Below, piece after piece: positions 1-7,788 of a stretch of DNA of 37,958 nucleotides. Within the stretch, counting starts at the first letter, position 1. Each line of letters starts with the position of its first letter. A program made the position numbers and the translations under genes. The stretch comes from an uncultured Spirochaetaceae bacterium (GTDB taxonomy: Bacteria; Spirochaetota; Spirochaetia; Treponematales; Treponemataceae). The DNA lies in the NCBI GenBank assembly GCA_902772975.1, contig CACYCX010000140.1, forward strand, positions 1 to 37,958. The letters run 5' to 3'. The notes under the pieces are model-generated. The model had not been told where the DNA came from, did no database searches, and saw nothing but the letters and a program-made list of their open reading frames with translations.

Positions 1-809
1 ACCAAAATATTCTATGTTCGAAAGAGTTTTTGTTTCTTTTGGAGTTGCCGTCATACCAATCTGTGTTGCAGAACTAAAGTAACTTAAGATTTTATGCCAG
101 GCTTTATCTTCATCAACAGAACCGCGATGACACTCATCAACAATAATCAAATCAAAAAAGTCAGGGCTGAACTGTTTGTAAACATCAGTTTCTTCATCAT
201 AGTTTGTAAGTCCCTGATAAAGCGCAAGATAGATTTCGTAGGCCTTGTCGATTTTTTTGTTCTTTACGATTGTGAGCTTATCTTTGAAATGTTTAAAATC
301 ACCTTTCTTAGTTTGAGTAATAAGATTGGTTCTATCTGCAAGATAAAGGATTCTCTTTTTACAACCAGATTTCCAAAGACGATAAATAATCTGGAATGCA
401 GTATATGTTTTACCAGTTCCTGTTGCCATAACAAGAAGAATTCTATTCTGACCACGGGCAATTGCTTCTACAGTTCTGTTAATTGCAATTCGCTGATAGT
501 AGCGTGGAGTTCTACCTTCTGCATCAAAGAAGTATGAACTAAGAGATGTTTCTTCAGCATTCTGTGTTTCCAGACCATTGTACTTTTTATAATATTCCCA
601 AAGTTCTGCTGGAGTTGGAAAATGATTATGTCTGCACGTTTCTTTTCGCCACGCTTTGTTTTTTTACCTTTGACAAAAATACGACCGGCAGTAAAAGAAA
701 CTTCCTCTCTGATTTGAGTCTGCTTATCTCAACCAGAAGCTTCAATTGCAGGGAGAATATATTTTGTAATTATGTCTCGTTCAGACAAAGACTTTTTTGA
801 ACTCACCAT
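1..809 (-). pseudogene. hsdR: Type I restriction enzyme R subunit (HsdR), decayed, cut by window edge
   Basis: Read on the minus strand, the fragment gives an HsdR N-terminus followed by the start of the DEAD-type helicase domain. Walker A (MATGTGKT) lies near 404-428 and the DECHRGS motif near 119-152. The gene is broken in two ways. An in-frame TGA at 729-731 sits where the family has a conserved Trp, after residue 26 (EASG). Around 618-632 the reading frame jumps from KRADIII directly to FPTPAELW; the stretch that normally lies between them in HsdR holds the nuclease core, including the E-x-K catalytic residues, and is missing. From there to the window edge the helicase frame is open. The product cannot be a working restriction subunit. 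No hsdM or hsdS is visible, so the rest of the locus lies to the left, if it exists. Confidence 0.85.
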
Positions 810-815
810 ATCTAT

Positions 816-824
816 ACTATAGCA
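816..824 (-). promoter_or_regulatory. Extended -10 promoter of the hsdR pseudogene, leaderless type
   Basis: The minus strand reads TGC-TATAGT, then six bases (ATAGAT), then the ATG at 809. No Shine-Dalgarno sequence precedes the ATG. Transcription would begin at or next to the start codon. Confidence 0.5.
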
Positions 825-871
825 TATAGTTTTAAATCGTACTGACTTTTTTTTACAGGTCTTTTCGTATT

Positions 872-1774
872 TTATTTAATCGAGCCAGGGCACTCGTTTT
901 CGGCATTGCGGCTTGCGCACCAGGTGCCTTTTTCGAGAGCGGCTTTGATGTCCTTTGAAGCAAGGTACTCATACAGAAAGCCGGCTGCAAAGGCATCACC
1001 GCAGGCAGTCGTGTTTACTATAGAAAGATTTTTTTCGGCATCACACTCGTAAAGCTTTCCCTGATAAGCGGCAAAAGTTGATTTGTCACCACGGGTTACG
1101 ATAAAGATGGTGTCGTGTTTTTTTGCAGTTGAAAGTAAAGTTTCCTTTAATCCTGAAACGCCAGGCTTTCCGCCGAATGTTCCGGTAAATTCTTCTTCAT
1201 TTATTTTTACGATCGAAGGAACGCATGTCTTTAAAAGCTTTTTTAAATCAGCACCCCAGAAATCAACCATAATGATTTTTCCGGAATCCTTTGCAAGCTG
1301 GCAGATTCTGAGTGCCATGTCATCAGGCCAGATTTCAGGACGGCTTCCGGCAACAAGAAGGGCTTCAGAATCAGAAATGCTTTCGCTTACGGCATCGAGT
1401 AAATCAGTTACTTTGTCGTCAGTTATTTTTGCGCTTACAGGCTCACTTACAACAAGTTCCGTAGTCGAGCCGGCTGTCTTGTCGAGCACTGTCCAGCATT
1501 CGCGTGTGTTTCCCGGAATAAGGACTGAGCTTACTTCAAGGCTGTCTTTCTGTGCAAGCTTCATAAAGCGGACGTTATCTTCCTGACCTAACGGGCAGAC
1601 AATCCGGACTGAACCCTTTTCAAGCTGATTCAAAACGCGTGCTGCATTGATTGCTTTTCCTGAAGCCCAGATTCCGTATTTATCAGAACGGTTTACTTTG
1701 CCAAGAATGAAATTTTTAAATGATACGGTTCTCTGAACTGTAGAGCTTAAGCATACTGAAGTAACTCTTTTCAT
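872..1774 (-). CDS. PfkB-family sugar kinase (1-phosphofructokinase / tagatose-6-phosphate kinase type)
   Basis: About 300 residues, normal for the LacC/FruK branch of the PfkB family, which phosphorylates sugar phosphates in the cytoplasm. Two family signatures are visible. An N-terminal GKAINAARVL matches the G-K-G-x-N-x-A sugar-binding motif. A C-terminal NTTACGDAFAAGF matches the N-x-T-G-A-G-D-A-F signature holding the catalytic Asp. The usual GAGD is ACGD here, a mild change in the anion-hole glycine. The ATG at 1774 (MKRVTSV) is preferred over the one at 1783, because a TATAAT hexamer overlaps the upstream ATG and would place the transcript start at about 1774; the N-terminus also then matches the family. 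The gene stands alone, so the substrate cannot be deduced from context. Fructose-1-phosphate or tagatose-6-phosphate are the likely options. Confidence 0.8.
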   Translation of the reverse strand: MKRVTSVCLSSTVQRTVSFKNFILGKVNRSDKYGIWASGKAINAARVLNQLEKGSVRIVCPLGQEDNVRFMKLAQKDSLEVSSVLIPGNTRECWTVLDKTAGSTTELVVSEPVSAKITDDKVTDLLDAVSESISDSEALLVAGSRPEIWPDDMALRICQLAKDSGKIIMVDFWGADLKKLLKTCVPSIVKINEEEFTGTFGGKPGVSGLKETLLSTAKKHDTIFIVTRGDKSTFAAYQGKLYECDAEKNLSIVNTTACGDAFAAGFLYEYLASKDIKAALEKGTWCASRNAENECPGSIK

Positions 1775-1781
1775 ATATCTC

Positions 1782-1787
1782 ATTATA
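1782..1787 (-). promoter_or_regulatory. -10 hexamer of the PfkB kinase gene
   Basis: TATAAT on the minus strand ends seven bases before the ATG at 1774. There is no clear Shine-Dalgarno sequence. A weak -35 (TAGTCA) lies 17 bases further upstream. Confidence 0.45.
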
Positions 1788-1905
1788 GCTTCAATTTTAC
1801 AGTATGACTATAGGAAATCTCCAAAATCTTTAATTTTTTTAAAGTGAAGTGAAGCAGATTGTGAGTCAAATTGATAATCATTTTCAAATTTGCGGTACTG
1901 AATAA

Positions 1906-1934
1906 TTGACATTATCTTCTATTGTATGTATTCT
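1906..1934 (+). promoter_or_regulatory. thrS promoter
   Basis: TTGACA at 1906-1911, a 17-base spacer and TATTCT at 1929-1934. The predicted start is near 1941, giving a leader of about 65 bases before the thrS ATG. I see no T-box-like structure in this short leader. Confidence 0.65.
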
Positions 1935-2006
1935 ATTTTGCGATACTCTTTAAGGGTGATTAACTTAGTGATTGTTATATCACACAAACAAAAAAAAGGT
2001 GAAACA

Positions 2007-3761
2007 ATGGCTGTTGATGAAAAACTTCAGACTATGCGCCACAGTTGCGCTCATGTAATGGCAGAGGCCGTAAAGCATCTCTATCCAGGAACAAAGATTG
2101 CTATTGGTCCGGCAATTGAAAACGGATTTTATTATGATTTTGAATTTCCTAAAGATGTAAAGTTTTCTGATACTGATTTGCCTGCAGTTGAAAAGGAAAT
2201 GCGCCGCATTCTTGCAGGAAACCATGATTTTGTGCGCAAGGAAGTTTCAAAGACAGAAGCTCTTGAGATTTTCAAAGATGAAAAATATAAGGTCGAGCTG
2301 ATAAATGACTTGCCTGATGATGCAACGATTACTACATATGAACAGGACGGCTATATTGATTTGTGCCGCGGTCCTCATGTTGCAAATACAAAAGAAATAA
2401 ACGGACAGGCATTCAAACTTACAAAAATTGCAGGCGCATACTGGCGTGGTGATTCAAACCGCGAAACGCTTACAAGAATTTATGCGGTTGCTTTTGCAAA
2501 GCCGAACGATTTGAAGGATTACCTTAAGATGCTCGAAGAAGCAGAAAAGCGTGATCACAGAAAGCTCGGCGTTGAAATGGATTTGTTCCACCTTGATGCT
2601 GAAGACCCGGGACAGATTTTCTGGCATCCGAACGGATGGACGATTTATACTGTAATGCAGGATTACATGCGCAAGATGGTTCGCCGCGATGGTTATCTTG
2701 AAGTAAATACACCTGCAATTATGCCGCGCACTTTGTGGGAGCGTTCAGGACACTGGGGACACTACCAGAAGAATATGTTCATTACAGAAAGTGAAAAGCG
2801 TCTTTTTGCAATCAAGCCGATGAACTGTCCGGGTGCACTTGAGATTTTCAAATCAAAGCAGCGTTCGTATAAAGACCTTCCGCTTCGTCTTGCAGAATTC
2901 GGTCATGATGTAAGAAACGAGCCGAGCGGAACATTGCACGGAATCATGCGCGTGCGCGGCTTTGTTCAGGATGATGCTCATATTCTCTGTACTGAAGAGC
3001 AGATTGGTTCTGAAGTTGCAAAGTTCTGTAAGCTTCTTAAAAATATTTATCACGACTTTGGTTTTGATGACCTTGTTGTAAAATTCAGTACAATGCCTGA
3101 AGATCATGTAGGCGATCTTGAAACATGGCAGCGCGCGGAAAAAGCTTTGTCTGATGCATGTCACGAAGCCGGACTTGAATATGAAATTCAGCCGGGTGAA
3201 GGTGCATTCTACGGACCTAAGCTTGAATTCAAATTGTACGATACACTTGGACGCGAATGGCAGTGCGGAACAATTCAGGTAGACTACCAGCTTCCAAGTG
3301 CAGAGCGCCTCGATGCAACATATATCGGTGCTGACAATCAGAAGCACCATCCTGTAATGCTTCACCGTGCGGTTCTCGGCAGCTTTGAACGCTTCCTTGG
3401 AATCCTTATCGAAAACTTTGCAGGCGCATTCCCGACATGGCTTGCATTCGAGCAGGCAGCAGTCGTTCCTGTTTCAAATGAATTTGATGATTATGCGCGT
3501 CAGGTAAATGATGCGCTTGTTGCAGCTGACATCCGTTCAAACGCATATCTTGATACTGACAACATGAAATCAAAAATCAAGGCAATTTCAATGGAGCACA
3601 GAACACCATATATTCTTGTTGTCGGCCAGAAAGAAAAAGAGGAAGGAACTGTTACTGTTCGTTTCCGTTTCTCAAGCGGACTTCAGCAGCGTACATTCAA
3701 GCTTGATGAGTTTATTGATTATGTTCACGAAAAAGTTGAATCACACTTTATCGGAATCTAA
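2007..3761 (+). CDS. thrS: Threonyl-tRNA synthetase lacking the TGS domain
   Basis: This class II synthetase charges tRNA-Thr with threonine. It has 584 residues against about 640 in E. coli. The protein begins almost directly with the editing domain (HSCAH near residue 12, CRGPH near residue 120), so the N-terminal TGS domain is absent. The catalytic core follows: KPMNCPG with the zinc Cys, [13 protein letters not shown], and the [11 protein letters not shown] motif 3. The C-terminal anticodon-binding domain contains YILVVGQKE. The start at 2007 has a good Shine-Dalgarno (AGGTGA, 6 bases away). An upstream in-frame start at 1926 lies before the predicted transcript start and was rejected. 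I recall that other spirochaete ThrS proteins are similarly short. Confidence 0.95.
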   Translation: MAVDEKLQTMRHSCAHVMAEAVKHLYPGTKIAIGPAIENGFYYDFEFPKDVKFSDTDLPAVEKEMRRILAGNHDFVRKEVSKTEALEIFKDEKYKVELINDLPDDATITTYEQDGYIDLCRGPHVANTKEINGQAFKLTKIAGAYWRGDSNRETLTRIYAVAFAKPNDLKDYLKMLEEAEKRDHRKLGVEMDLFHLDAEDPGQIFWHPNGWTIYTVMQDYMRKMVRRDGYLEVNTPAIMPRTLWERSGHWGHYQKNMFITESEKRLFAIKPMNCPGALEIFKSKQRSYKDLPLRLAEFGHDVRNEPSGTLHGIMRVRGFVQDDAHILCTEEQIGSEVAKFCKLLKNIYHDFGFDDLVVKFSTMPEDHVGDLETWQRAEKALSDACHEAGLEYEIQPGEGAFYGPKLEFKLYDTLGREWQCGTIQVDYQLPSAERLDATYIGADNQKHHPVMLHRAVLGSFERFLGILIENFAGAFPTWLAFEQAAVVPVSNEFDDYARQVNDALVAADIRSNAYLDTDNMKSKIKAISMEHRTPYILVVGQKEKEEGTVTVRFRFSSGLQQRTFKLDEFIDYVHEKVESHFIGI

Positions 3762-3786
3762 TTTGTAAGCGAGTAAAGTTGGTTAT

Positions 3787-3832
3787 AAAAAAAGCTGTCC
3801 AATTGAAAGTTCAATCGGGCAGCTTTTTTTTG
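3787..3832. terminator. Bidirectional Rho-independent terminator between thrS and the metal ATPase gene
   Basis: A long hairpin pairs AAGCTGTCC with the GGGCAGCTT side and continues through ATTGAA/TTCAAT. It is flanked by an A-run on the left and a T-run on the right. It can end thrS transcripts on the plus strand and the convergent ATPase transcripts on the minus strand. Confidence 0.85.
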
Positions 3833-3845
3833 TCTTTGCTATCTT

Positions 3846-5945
3846 TTATTTATTATTTTTTTTACCGGTTGTACCGTTTGAAATAACAAGCCTTAAAGAA
3901 TTCATTACGGCGAGGAATGCAACGCCGACATCGCCAAAAACAGCAGTCCACATATTTGCAATGCCGGAAGCCGCCAGAATCATAATCAGAATCTTTACCC
4001 CCAGGGCAAAGATGATGTTCTGGCGTGCAACATTCATGGTGCGCCGCGCGATTTTTATGCCGGTATTAATTTTTGAGGGCTCGTCTGTCATTATTACAAC
4101 ATCGGCGGCTTCGATGGCGGCATCACTTCCAAGAGAGCCCATTGCGATACCGATGTCGGCGCTCGCAAGGACAGGCGCATCGTTTATTCCGTCTCCCGCA
4201 AAAAAGAGCGGGCCGTTTTTTGAAATAGATTCGATGACGCTTACTTTATCCTGCGGCAGGAGTTCTGAATGGACTTCATCTATTCCGAGCATCTTTGCTA
4301 CTGAATCTGCGGTGTCCTTTGAGTCTCCTGTAAGCATTACGGTTTTCTTTATTCCAAGTTTTTTAAGGCCCGCGATTGCCTTGGCAGAGTCTTCCTTTAC
4401 TTTGTCGGATATCAGAATGTGGCCGGAATATTTTCCGTCGATTGCCACATGCACTACAGTTCCTGAATCTGTATGGCCGCACGGAATTATTCCGGTAACC
4501 TTTTGTTCCTGCATAAGCTTCATGTTTCCGGCAAGAATTGTTTTTCCGTCGATTACGACTGAGATGCCGTGTCCGCTTATTTCGTGAACATTCTTTAATT
4601 CGACTGTATCGCAGAGCGGACAGCTGTGTGCGGCCTTAAGTGATTTGGAAATCGGATGCATCGAATATTTTTCTGCATGGGTTGCAGCCGCAATTAATTC
4701 TTCCCTTGTAATATTTTCTGCCGGATGAATGTCAGTTACGACAAAAACGCCTTTTGTCAGGGTACCGGTTTTATCGAATACACCCGTGCGCGCCTTTGAA
4801 AGAAGCTCAAGGTAATTTGAACCTTTTATAAGGATTCCGTTTCGGGAAGCAGCTCCTATTCCGCCAAAGAAACTGAGCGGCACTGAAATTACAAGTGCAC
4901 AAGGGCAGGAAACAACAAGGAACATAAGCGCACGGGTAATCCATTCTTCCCAGCCGGCGCCTGTAAATATTGGCGGCGTGATTGCAACAAGTACGGCTGC
5001 GAAGCATACGAGTGGAGTGTATATTTTTGCAAACCGCGTAATGAATTTTTCCGTGCGCGCTTTTTTTGTTGATGCATGCTGAACAAGCTCCAGAATCCTT
5101 GAAACTGAACTTTCTGAAAATCTTTTTGTTACTTTTACTGTAAGCGCGCCTGTCTGATTGATAAAGCCTGCAAGAACTTCGCAGCCTTCAAATATTTCGC
5201 GCGGAACGCTTTCACCTGTAAGCGCTGATGTATCGGCAAATGATTTTCCTTCCGTAATGATTCCGTCAAGCGGAATGCGCTCGCCCGGTTTTACAAAAAT
5301 CAATTCATCAATATTCACGTCTTCTGCATGAACTTCAAGCTGCTTTCCGTCATGTATTACAACTGCCTTGTCAGGTCTGAGGTTGAGAAGGCTTTTTATA
5401 GATGCCTTTGATTTTCCTACGGCATAGTCCTGAAAGTACTCGCCGACCTGATAGAAGAGCATGACGGCAACTGCTTCAGGATATTCGCCGATACAGATTG
5501 CGCCGATTGAAGCTACAGCCATGAGAAACTGTTCATTAAAAATTTGTCCGTGCAAAATGCTTTTTACGGCGGTTTTGATTACGTTCAGTCCGCAGATTAA
5601 GTATGAGGCAAAGCAGAGTAAAAGCGGAAGTGCCTGTGCCACAGAAATGCCTTTAATTTGGAAAGTAAGGTTTTTTACAGGCGGTATGTTTTTTATGATA
5701 AGTGCAAGGGCGAATAAAATGCCCGAAATCAAAATGTCCTTTAAAGTGATTTCATCTTCTTCATCGTCGTCATCATCATCGTGATGGCAGCAGCCGCAGG
5801 AACAGCCGATTTCTATTTCGTCGTGTTCATGATGATGCTCGTGGTGATGGTGATGCTCATGCTCGTGATTGTGTTCGTGCTCACAGCTGCATTCGTTATG
5901 TTCATGTTGGTGATTGTGCTCGTGTTCATGGTGTTCTGTACTCAT
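3846..5945 (-). CDS. zntA: Zn/Cd/Pb-exporting P1B-type ATPase with His-rich N-terminus
   Basis: A 699-residue membrane pump that uses ATP to expel divalent soft metals. Diagnostic motifs in order are SCPCAL in the metal-transport helix (near residue 347), the phosphorylation site DKTGTLTKG (near 390), the MHP motif, and GDGINDAPVLASADIGIAMG. The Asp of FGDVGVAFLAVMNSLRL in the last helix, together with CPC, points to the P1B-2 (Zn/Cd/Pb) group. Instead of a ferredoxin-like metal-binding domain, the first ~60 residues hold about 22 His, several Cys (CSC, CSCGCC) and then a run of Asp/Glu. This is probably a cytosolic metal-collecting tail. The start codon lies one base after the stop of the upstream repressor gene, and its Shine-Dalgarno lies inside that gene, so the two are one operon. 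Confidence 0.92.
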   Translation of the reverse strand: MSTEHHEHEHNHQHEHNECSCEHEHNHEHEHHHHHEHHHEHDEIEIGCSCGCCHHDDDDDDEEDEITLKDILISGILFALALIIKNIPPVKNLTFQIKGISVAQALPLLLCFASYLICGLNVIKTAVKSILHGQIFNEQFLMAVASIGAICIGEYPEAVAVMLFYQVGEYFQDYAVGKSKASIKSLLNLRPDKAVVIHDGKQLEVHAEDVNIDELIFVKPGERIPLDGIITEGKSFADTSALTGESVPREIFEGCEVLAGFINQTGALTVKVTKRFSESSVSRILELVQHASTKKARTEKFITRFAKIYTPLVCFAAVLVAITPPIFTGAGWEEWITRALMFLVVSCPCALVISVPLSFFGGIGAASRNGILIKGSNYLELLSKARTGVFDKTGTLTKGVFVVTDIHPAENITREELIAAATHAEKYSMHPISKSLKAAHSCPLCDTVELKNVHEISGHGISVVIDGKTILAGNMKLMQEQKVTGIIPCGHTDSGTVVHVAIDGKYSGHILISDKVKEDSAKAIAGLKKLGIKKTVMLTGDSKDTADSVAKMLGIDEVHSELLPQDKVSVIESISKNGPLFFAGDGINDAPVLASADIGIAMGSLGSDAAIEAADVVIMTDEPSKINTGIKIARRTMNVARQNIIFALGVKILIMILAASGIANMWTAVFGDVGVAFLAVMNSLRLVISNGTTGKKNNK

Positions 5946-5946
5946 T

Positions 5947-6255
5947 CTATTCTCCTATATGTTCGATGCCCTGATTTAATATTGAAGTGACATGTGAATC
6001 TGCAAGTGAATAAATGCTTGATTTTCCTTCCTTGCGGCATTTGACAAGACGGTTTGTTTTTAAAATTCTGAGCTGATGACTTATTGCAGACTGCGTCATT
6101 GAAAGCTTTTCTGCAATTTCATTCACGGCGCTTTCTTTATCAAGAAGTGCAAAAAGAATTTTGATTCGTGTTGAATCACCAAAAATCTTAAACAGCTCCG
6201 CAAGATCAAAAAGTGAATCCTCGTCCGGAATCTGAGACTTAGCTTTTTTAGGCAT
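5947..6255 (-). CDS. ArsR/SmtB-family metal-responsive repressor
   Basis: A 102-residue winged-helix protein. The recognition helix region reads NEIAEKLSMTQSAISHQLRIL, typical of ArsR/SmtB. The C-terminal helix has D-S-H, then His 11 residues later, then I-G-E. This reproduces the D-x-H...H-x-x-E alpha5 zinc site of SmtB. The arsenic Cys site in the recognition helix is absent. It is the first gene of the operon with the downstream P1B-2 ATPase and should release DNA when Zn or Cd is in excess. An AGGAG Shine-Dalgarno precedes the ATG. Its promoter overlaps a large palindrome just upstream, so autoregulation is likely. Confidence 0.9.
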   Translation of the reverse strand: MPKKAKSQIPDEDSLFDLAELFKIFGDSTRIKILFALLDKESAVNEIAEKLSMTQSAISHQLRILKTNRLVKCRKEGKSSIYSLADSHVTSILNQGIEHIGE

Positions 6256-6278
6256 ACAGCATCTCCTGCTTGTTAAAA

Positions 6279-6340
6279 ATATTGAACATATGAATAAATG
6301 TTCATATGTTCAATATACAGTCCCGCCCTCAATATGTCAA
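6279..6340 (-). promoter_or_regulatory. Promoter and operator of the repressor-ATPase operon
   Basis: On the minus strand, TTGACA (6335-6340), a 17-base spacer and TATATT (6312-6317) form a near-consensus promoter. A perfect 16-bp inverted repeat (ATATTGAACATATGAA, 6-base spacer, reverse complement) covers 6279-6316. It overlaps the -10 and the predicted start near 6305. Its core resembles the ATATGAA...TTCATAT operators known for ArsR/SmtB proteins, so bound repressor would block the polymerase. Confidence 0.85.
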
Positions 6341-6810
6341 CCCCAACAACACAGAGAATGTATAAGCGAAGCGAAATACATTCTCGTGGCGCCGGGCAGA
6401 TTTGCCAAAAAGTTTGGGCAAGACGCAATACCCGGCGCTGTGGATAAATTGTTCATAAATTATTTAAAAAAATCGTGTCAAGTGCCAGAAAACAAAAAAA
6501 AATACCAAAAAAAAATGAAATTCAAAAAATATATTTTAATTCTATATAATACAAAGAAATAAAATACTAAGAAATTTCACTAAACATAATTATAATTATA
6601 TGCCGTACAGATTTCTTCAGTAAAACTCAAATTTCTTCAAAAACTGCCTGTTGATAACTTGTGCAAATTGTGTTATTTGCCGATAAATTATTATGAGGAT
6701 TCGGCATTTGTATAGGAAAATATCCGGGTGTTTTTCAATTTCTGCTATTTTCTTCTATATAAATAATTTTTTCTTGTTTTTACATAAAAATAATGGTAAT
6801 CTAAAATAAA
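6317..6810. other. Long AT-rich intergenic region
   Basis: This stretch of nearly 500 bases has no gene I can support. It holds the upstream part of the repressor promoter, a GC-rich double hairpin (6354-6438), a perfect DnaA-box 9-mer TGTGGATAA (6439-6447), an 8/9 match TGTTGATAA (6649-6657), a short direct repeat of ATTTCTTCA (near 6610 and 6630), a hairpin TGCCGA/TCGGCA near 6680-6705, and a weak promoter for the next gene (TTGTTT 6774-6779, 17 bases, TGG-TAATCT ending at 6802). Confidence 0.5.
6354..6438. other. GC-rich double-hairpin element
   Basis: Two adjacent stem-loops are visible. GAGAATGTAT (6354-6363) pairs perfectly with ATACATTCTC (6376-6385) around the loop AAGCGAAGCGAA. GCGCCGGG (6389-6396) pairs with CCCGGCGC (6431-6438) and encloses an inner TTGCC/GGCAA stem. 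The base composition differs sharply from the AT-rich flanks, as expected for a dispersed intergenic repeat or a structured RNA. No T-run follows on either strand, so it is not a standard terminator. Confidence 0.5.
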
Positions 6811-7770
6811 ATGAAAACGATAATTTCTGTAATAATTTCATACATTCTGCTTGTTATAGTCGGAACTTTGTTTTTTGGAACAGTAATCATGCTTTATCAG
6901 GCTGCCACGGCCTTTGTTGTCGGAACGCCCCTCACGCTTTTCAGTTTCCGCGGAATGATGAACGGAATGCTTGTTTTCTTCCCGGTCGGTTCGCTTTTCA
7001 TACCGATGTTCCTTTTCCTTATGTTAATCCGCCATTCGAGGCAGAGTAAAATTGCAGGTATTATTACGGTTGCAGTCATTTCGCTTCTTACATGGACATT
7101 CGCCGTTCCTGCCTCTTTTGAAATAGCAAAGGCGCAGAATGTTTTTTCAGAAAAAAAAGCAAGGCGGCTTTCCCCGGGATTTTTCCGCGAGATTGACAAT
7201 GCGGTGTATTACTTTACTTCAGTTGATTCGCGTGGGTATGCGTCCGGAATTGAAATAAAAGAAAATGATGTTTCAAGTCACGTTTATTCTCTTGAAAAAG
7301 TTCACTTGTTTTACGATAAGCAGATAGGAAATTCTGATACTAAAAAAGATTTTGCTGATCCTATTATCGGGAACGGACTTGAAGTTCCTGTAATGCTAAA
7401 GCACAGCATGAGGCTACTTGGTTTTATTGAAGAGAAGGCGTTTGAATCCTGGAATCAAGGCTATTTTTCGTGGCTGATGTTTATTTCGATGATAGCTGCT
7501 TTTATCGCAGTAAGCGGTTTGATTGAATGCAGCGTGTGGCGTCTTGTAAATGCGTTTTATGTGATCATCGTTACGATCCTGATTCTTGTAATAAACTGCC
7601 TTGCATTCAACAATATTTTTGATTCGCTTATTTTCAGGCTTACAAATGTTTTCCCGTTCCTTGAAAGATTTTCAAATTATGTTTTTGTTGCACTGAATAT
7701 TTTCTTTGTGCTGGTGCTTACTTTTGTTGGAATTCTTTCTGCCGGATTAAAGGCCACAAGCAAGGAATAG
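6811..7770 (+). CDS. Membrane protein of unknown function, six predicted TM helices
   Basis: The 319-residue product is not recognised. Hydrophobic segments lie at about residues 5-29, 52-73, 80-99, 218-238, 245-266 and 288-312. They leave one soluble domain of roughly 110 residues between the third and fourth helix. This three-plus-three layout around one soluble part recalls LptF/LptG transport subunits, but I see no firm sequence match. There is no clear Shine-Dalgarno. A TGG-TAATCT -10-like element ends eight bases before the ATG. The next gene starts 18 bases downstream and has a comparable layout, so the two form an operon and probably a complex. Confidence 0.75.
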   Translation: MKTIISVIISYILLVIVGTLFFGTVIMLYQAATAFVVGTPLTLFSFRGMMNGMLVFFPVGSLFIPMFLFLMLIRHSRQSKIAGIITVAVISLLTWTFAVPASFEIAKAQNVFSEKKARRLSPGFFREIDNAVYYFTSVDSRGYASGIEIKENDVSSHVYSLEKVHLFYDKQIGNSDTKKDFADPIIGNGLEVPVMLKHSMRLLGFIEEKAFESWNQGYFSWLMFISMIAAFIAVSGLIECSVWRLVNAFYVIIVTILILVINCLAFNNIFDSLIFRLTNVFPFLERFSNYVFVALNIFFVLVLTFVGILSAGLKATSKE

Positions 7771-7788
7771 GTTTTTTAGGAGAAGAAA

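Noticed and set aside
729-731. TGA read as Trp (recoding) in hsdR
   Set aside because: TGA clearly ends other genes here (for example serA and the gene at 20535), and the same frame also has a deletion with frameshift. Decay explains both.
1941-2006. T-box or other riboswitch in front of thrS
   Set aside because: The leader is only about 65 bases and shows no T-box sequence, specifier loop or terminator/antiterminator pair.
6290-6562. A 90-codon plus-strand frame in the intergenic region
   Set aside because: It starts inside the palindromic operator, lacks a Shine-Dalgarno, runs through the double hairpin and has a low-complexity Lys/Tyr-rich end. No family is recognisable.
6317-6810. Replication origin
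   Set aside because: Only one perfect DnaA box and one near match are present, and no dnaA, dnaN, gyrB or rpmH is nearby.
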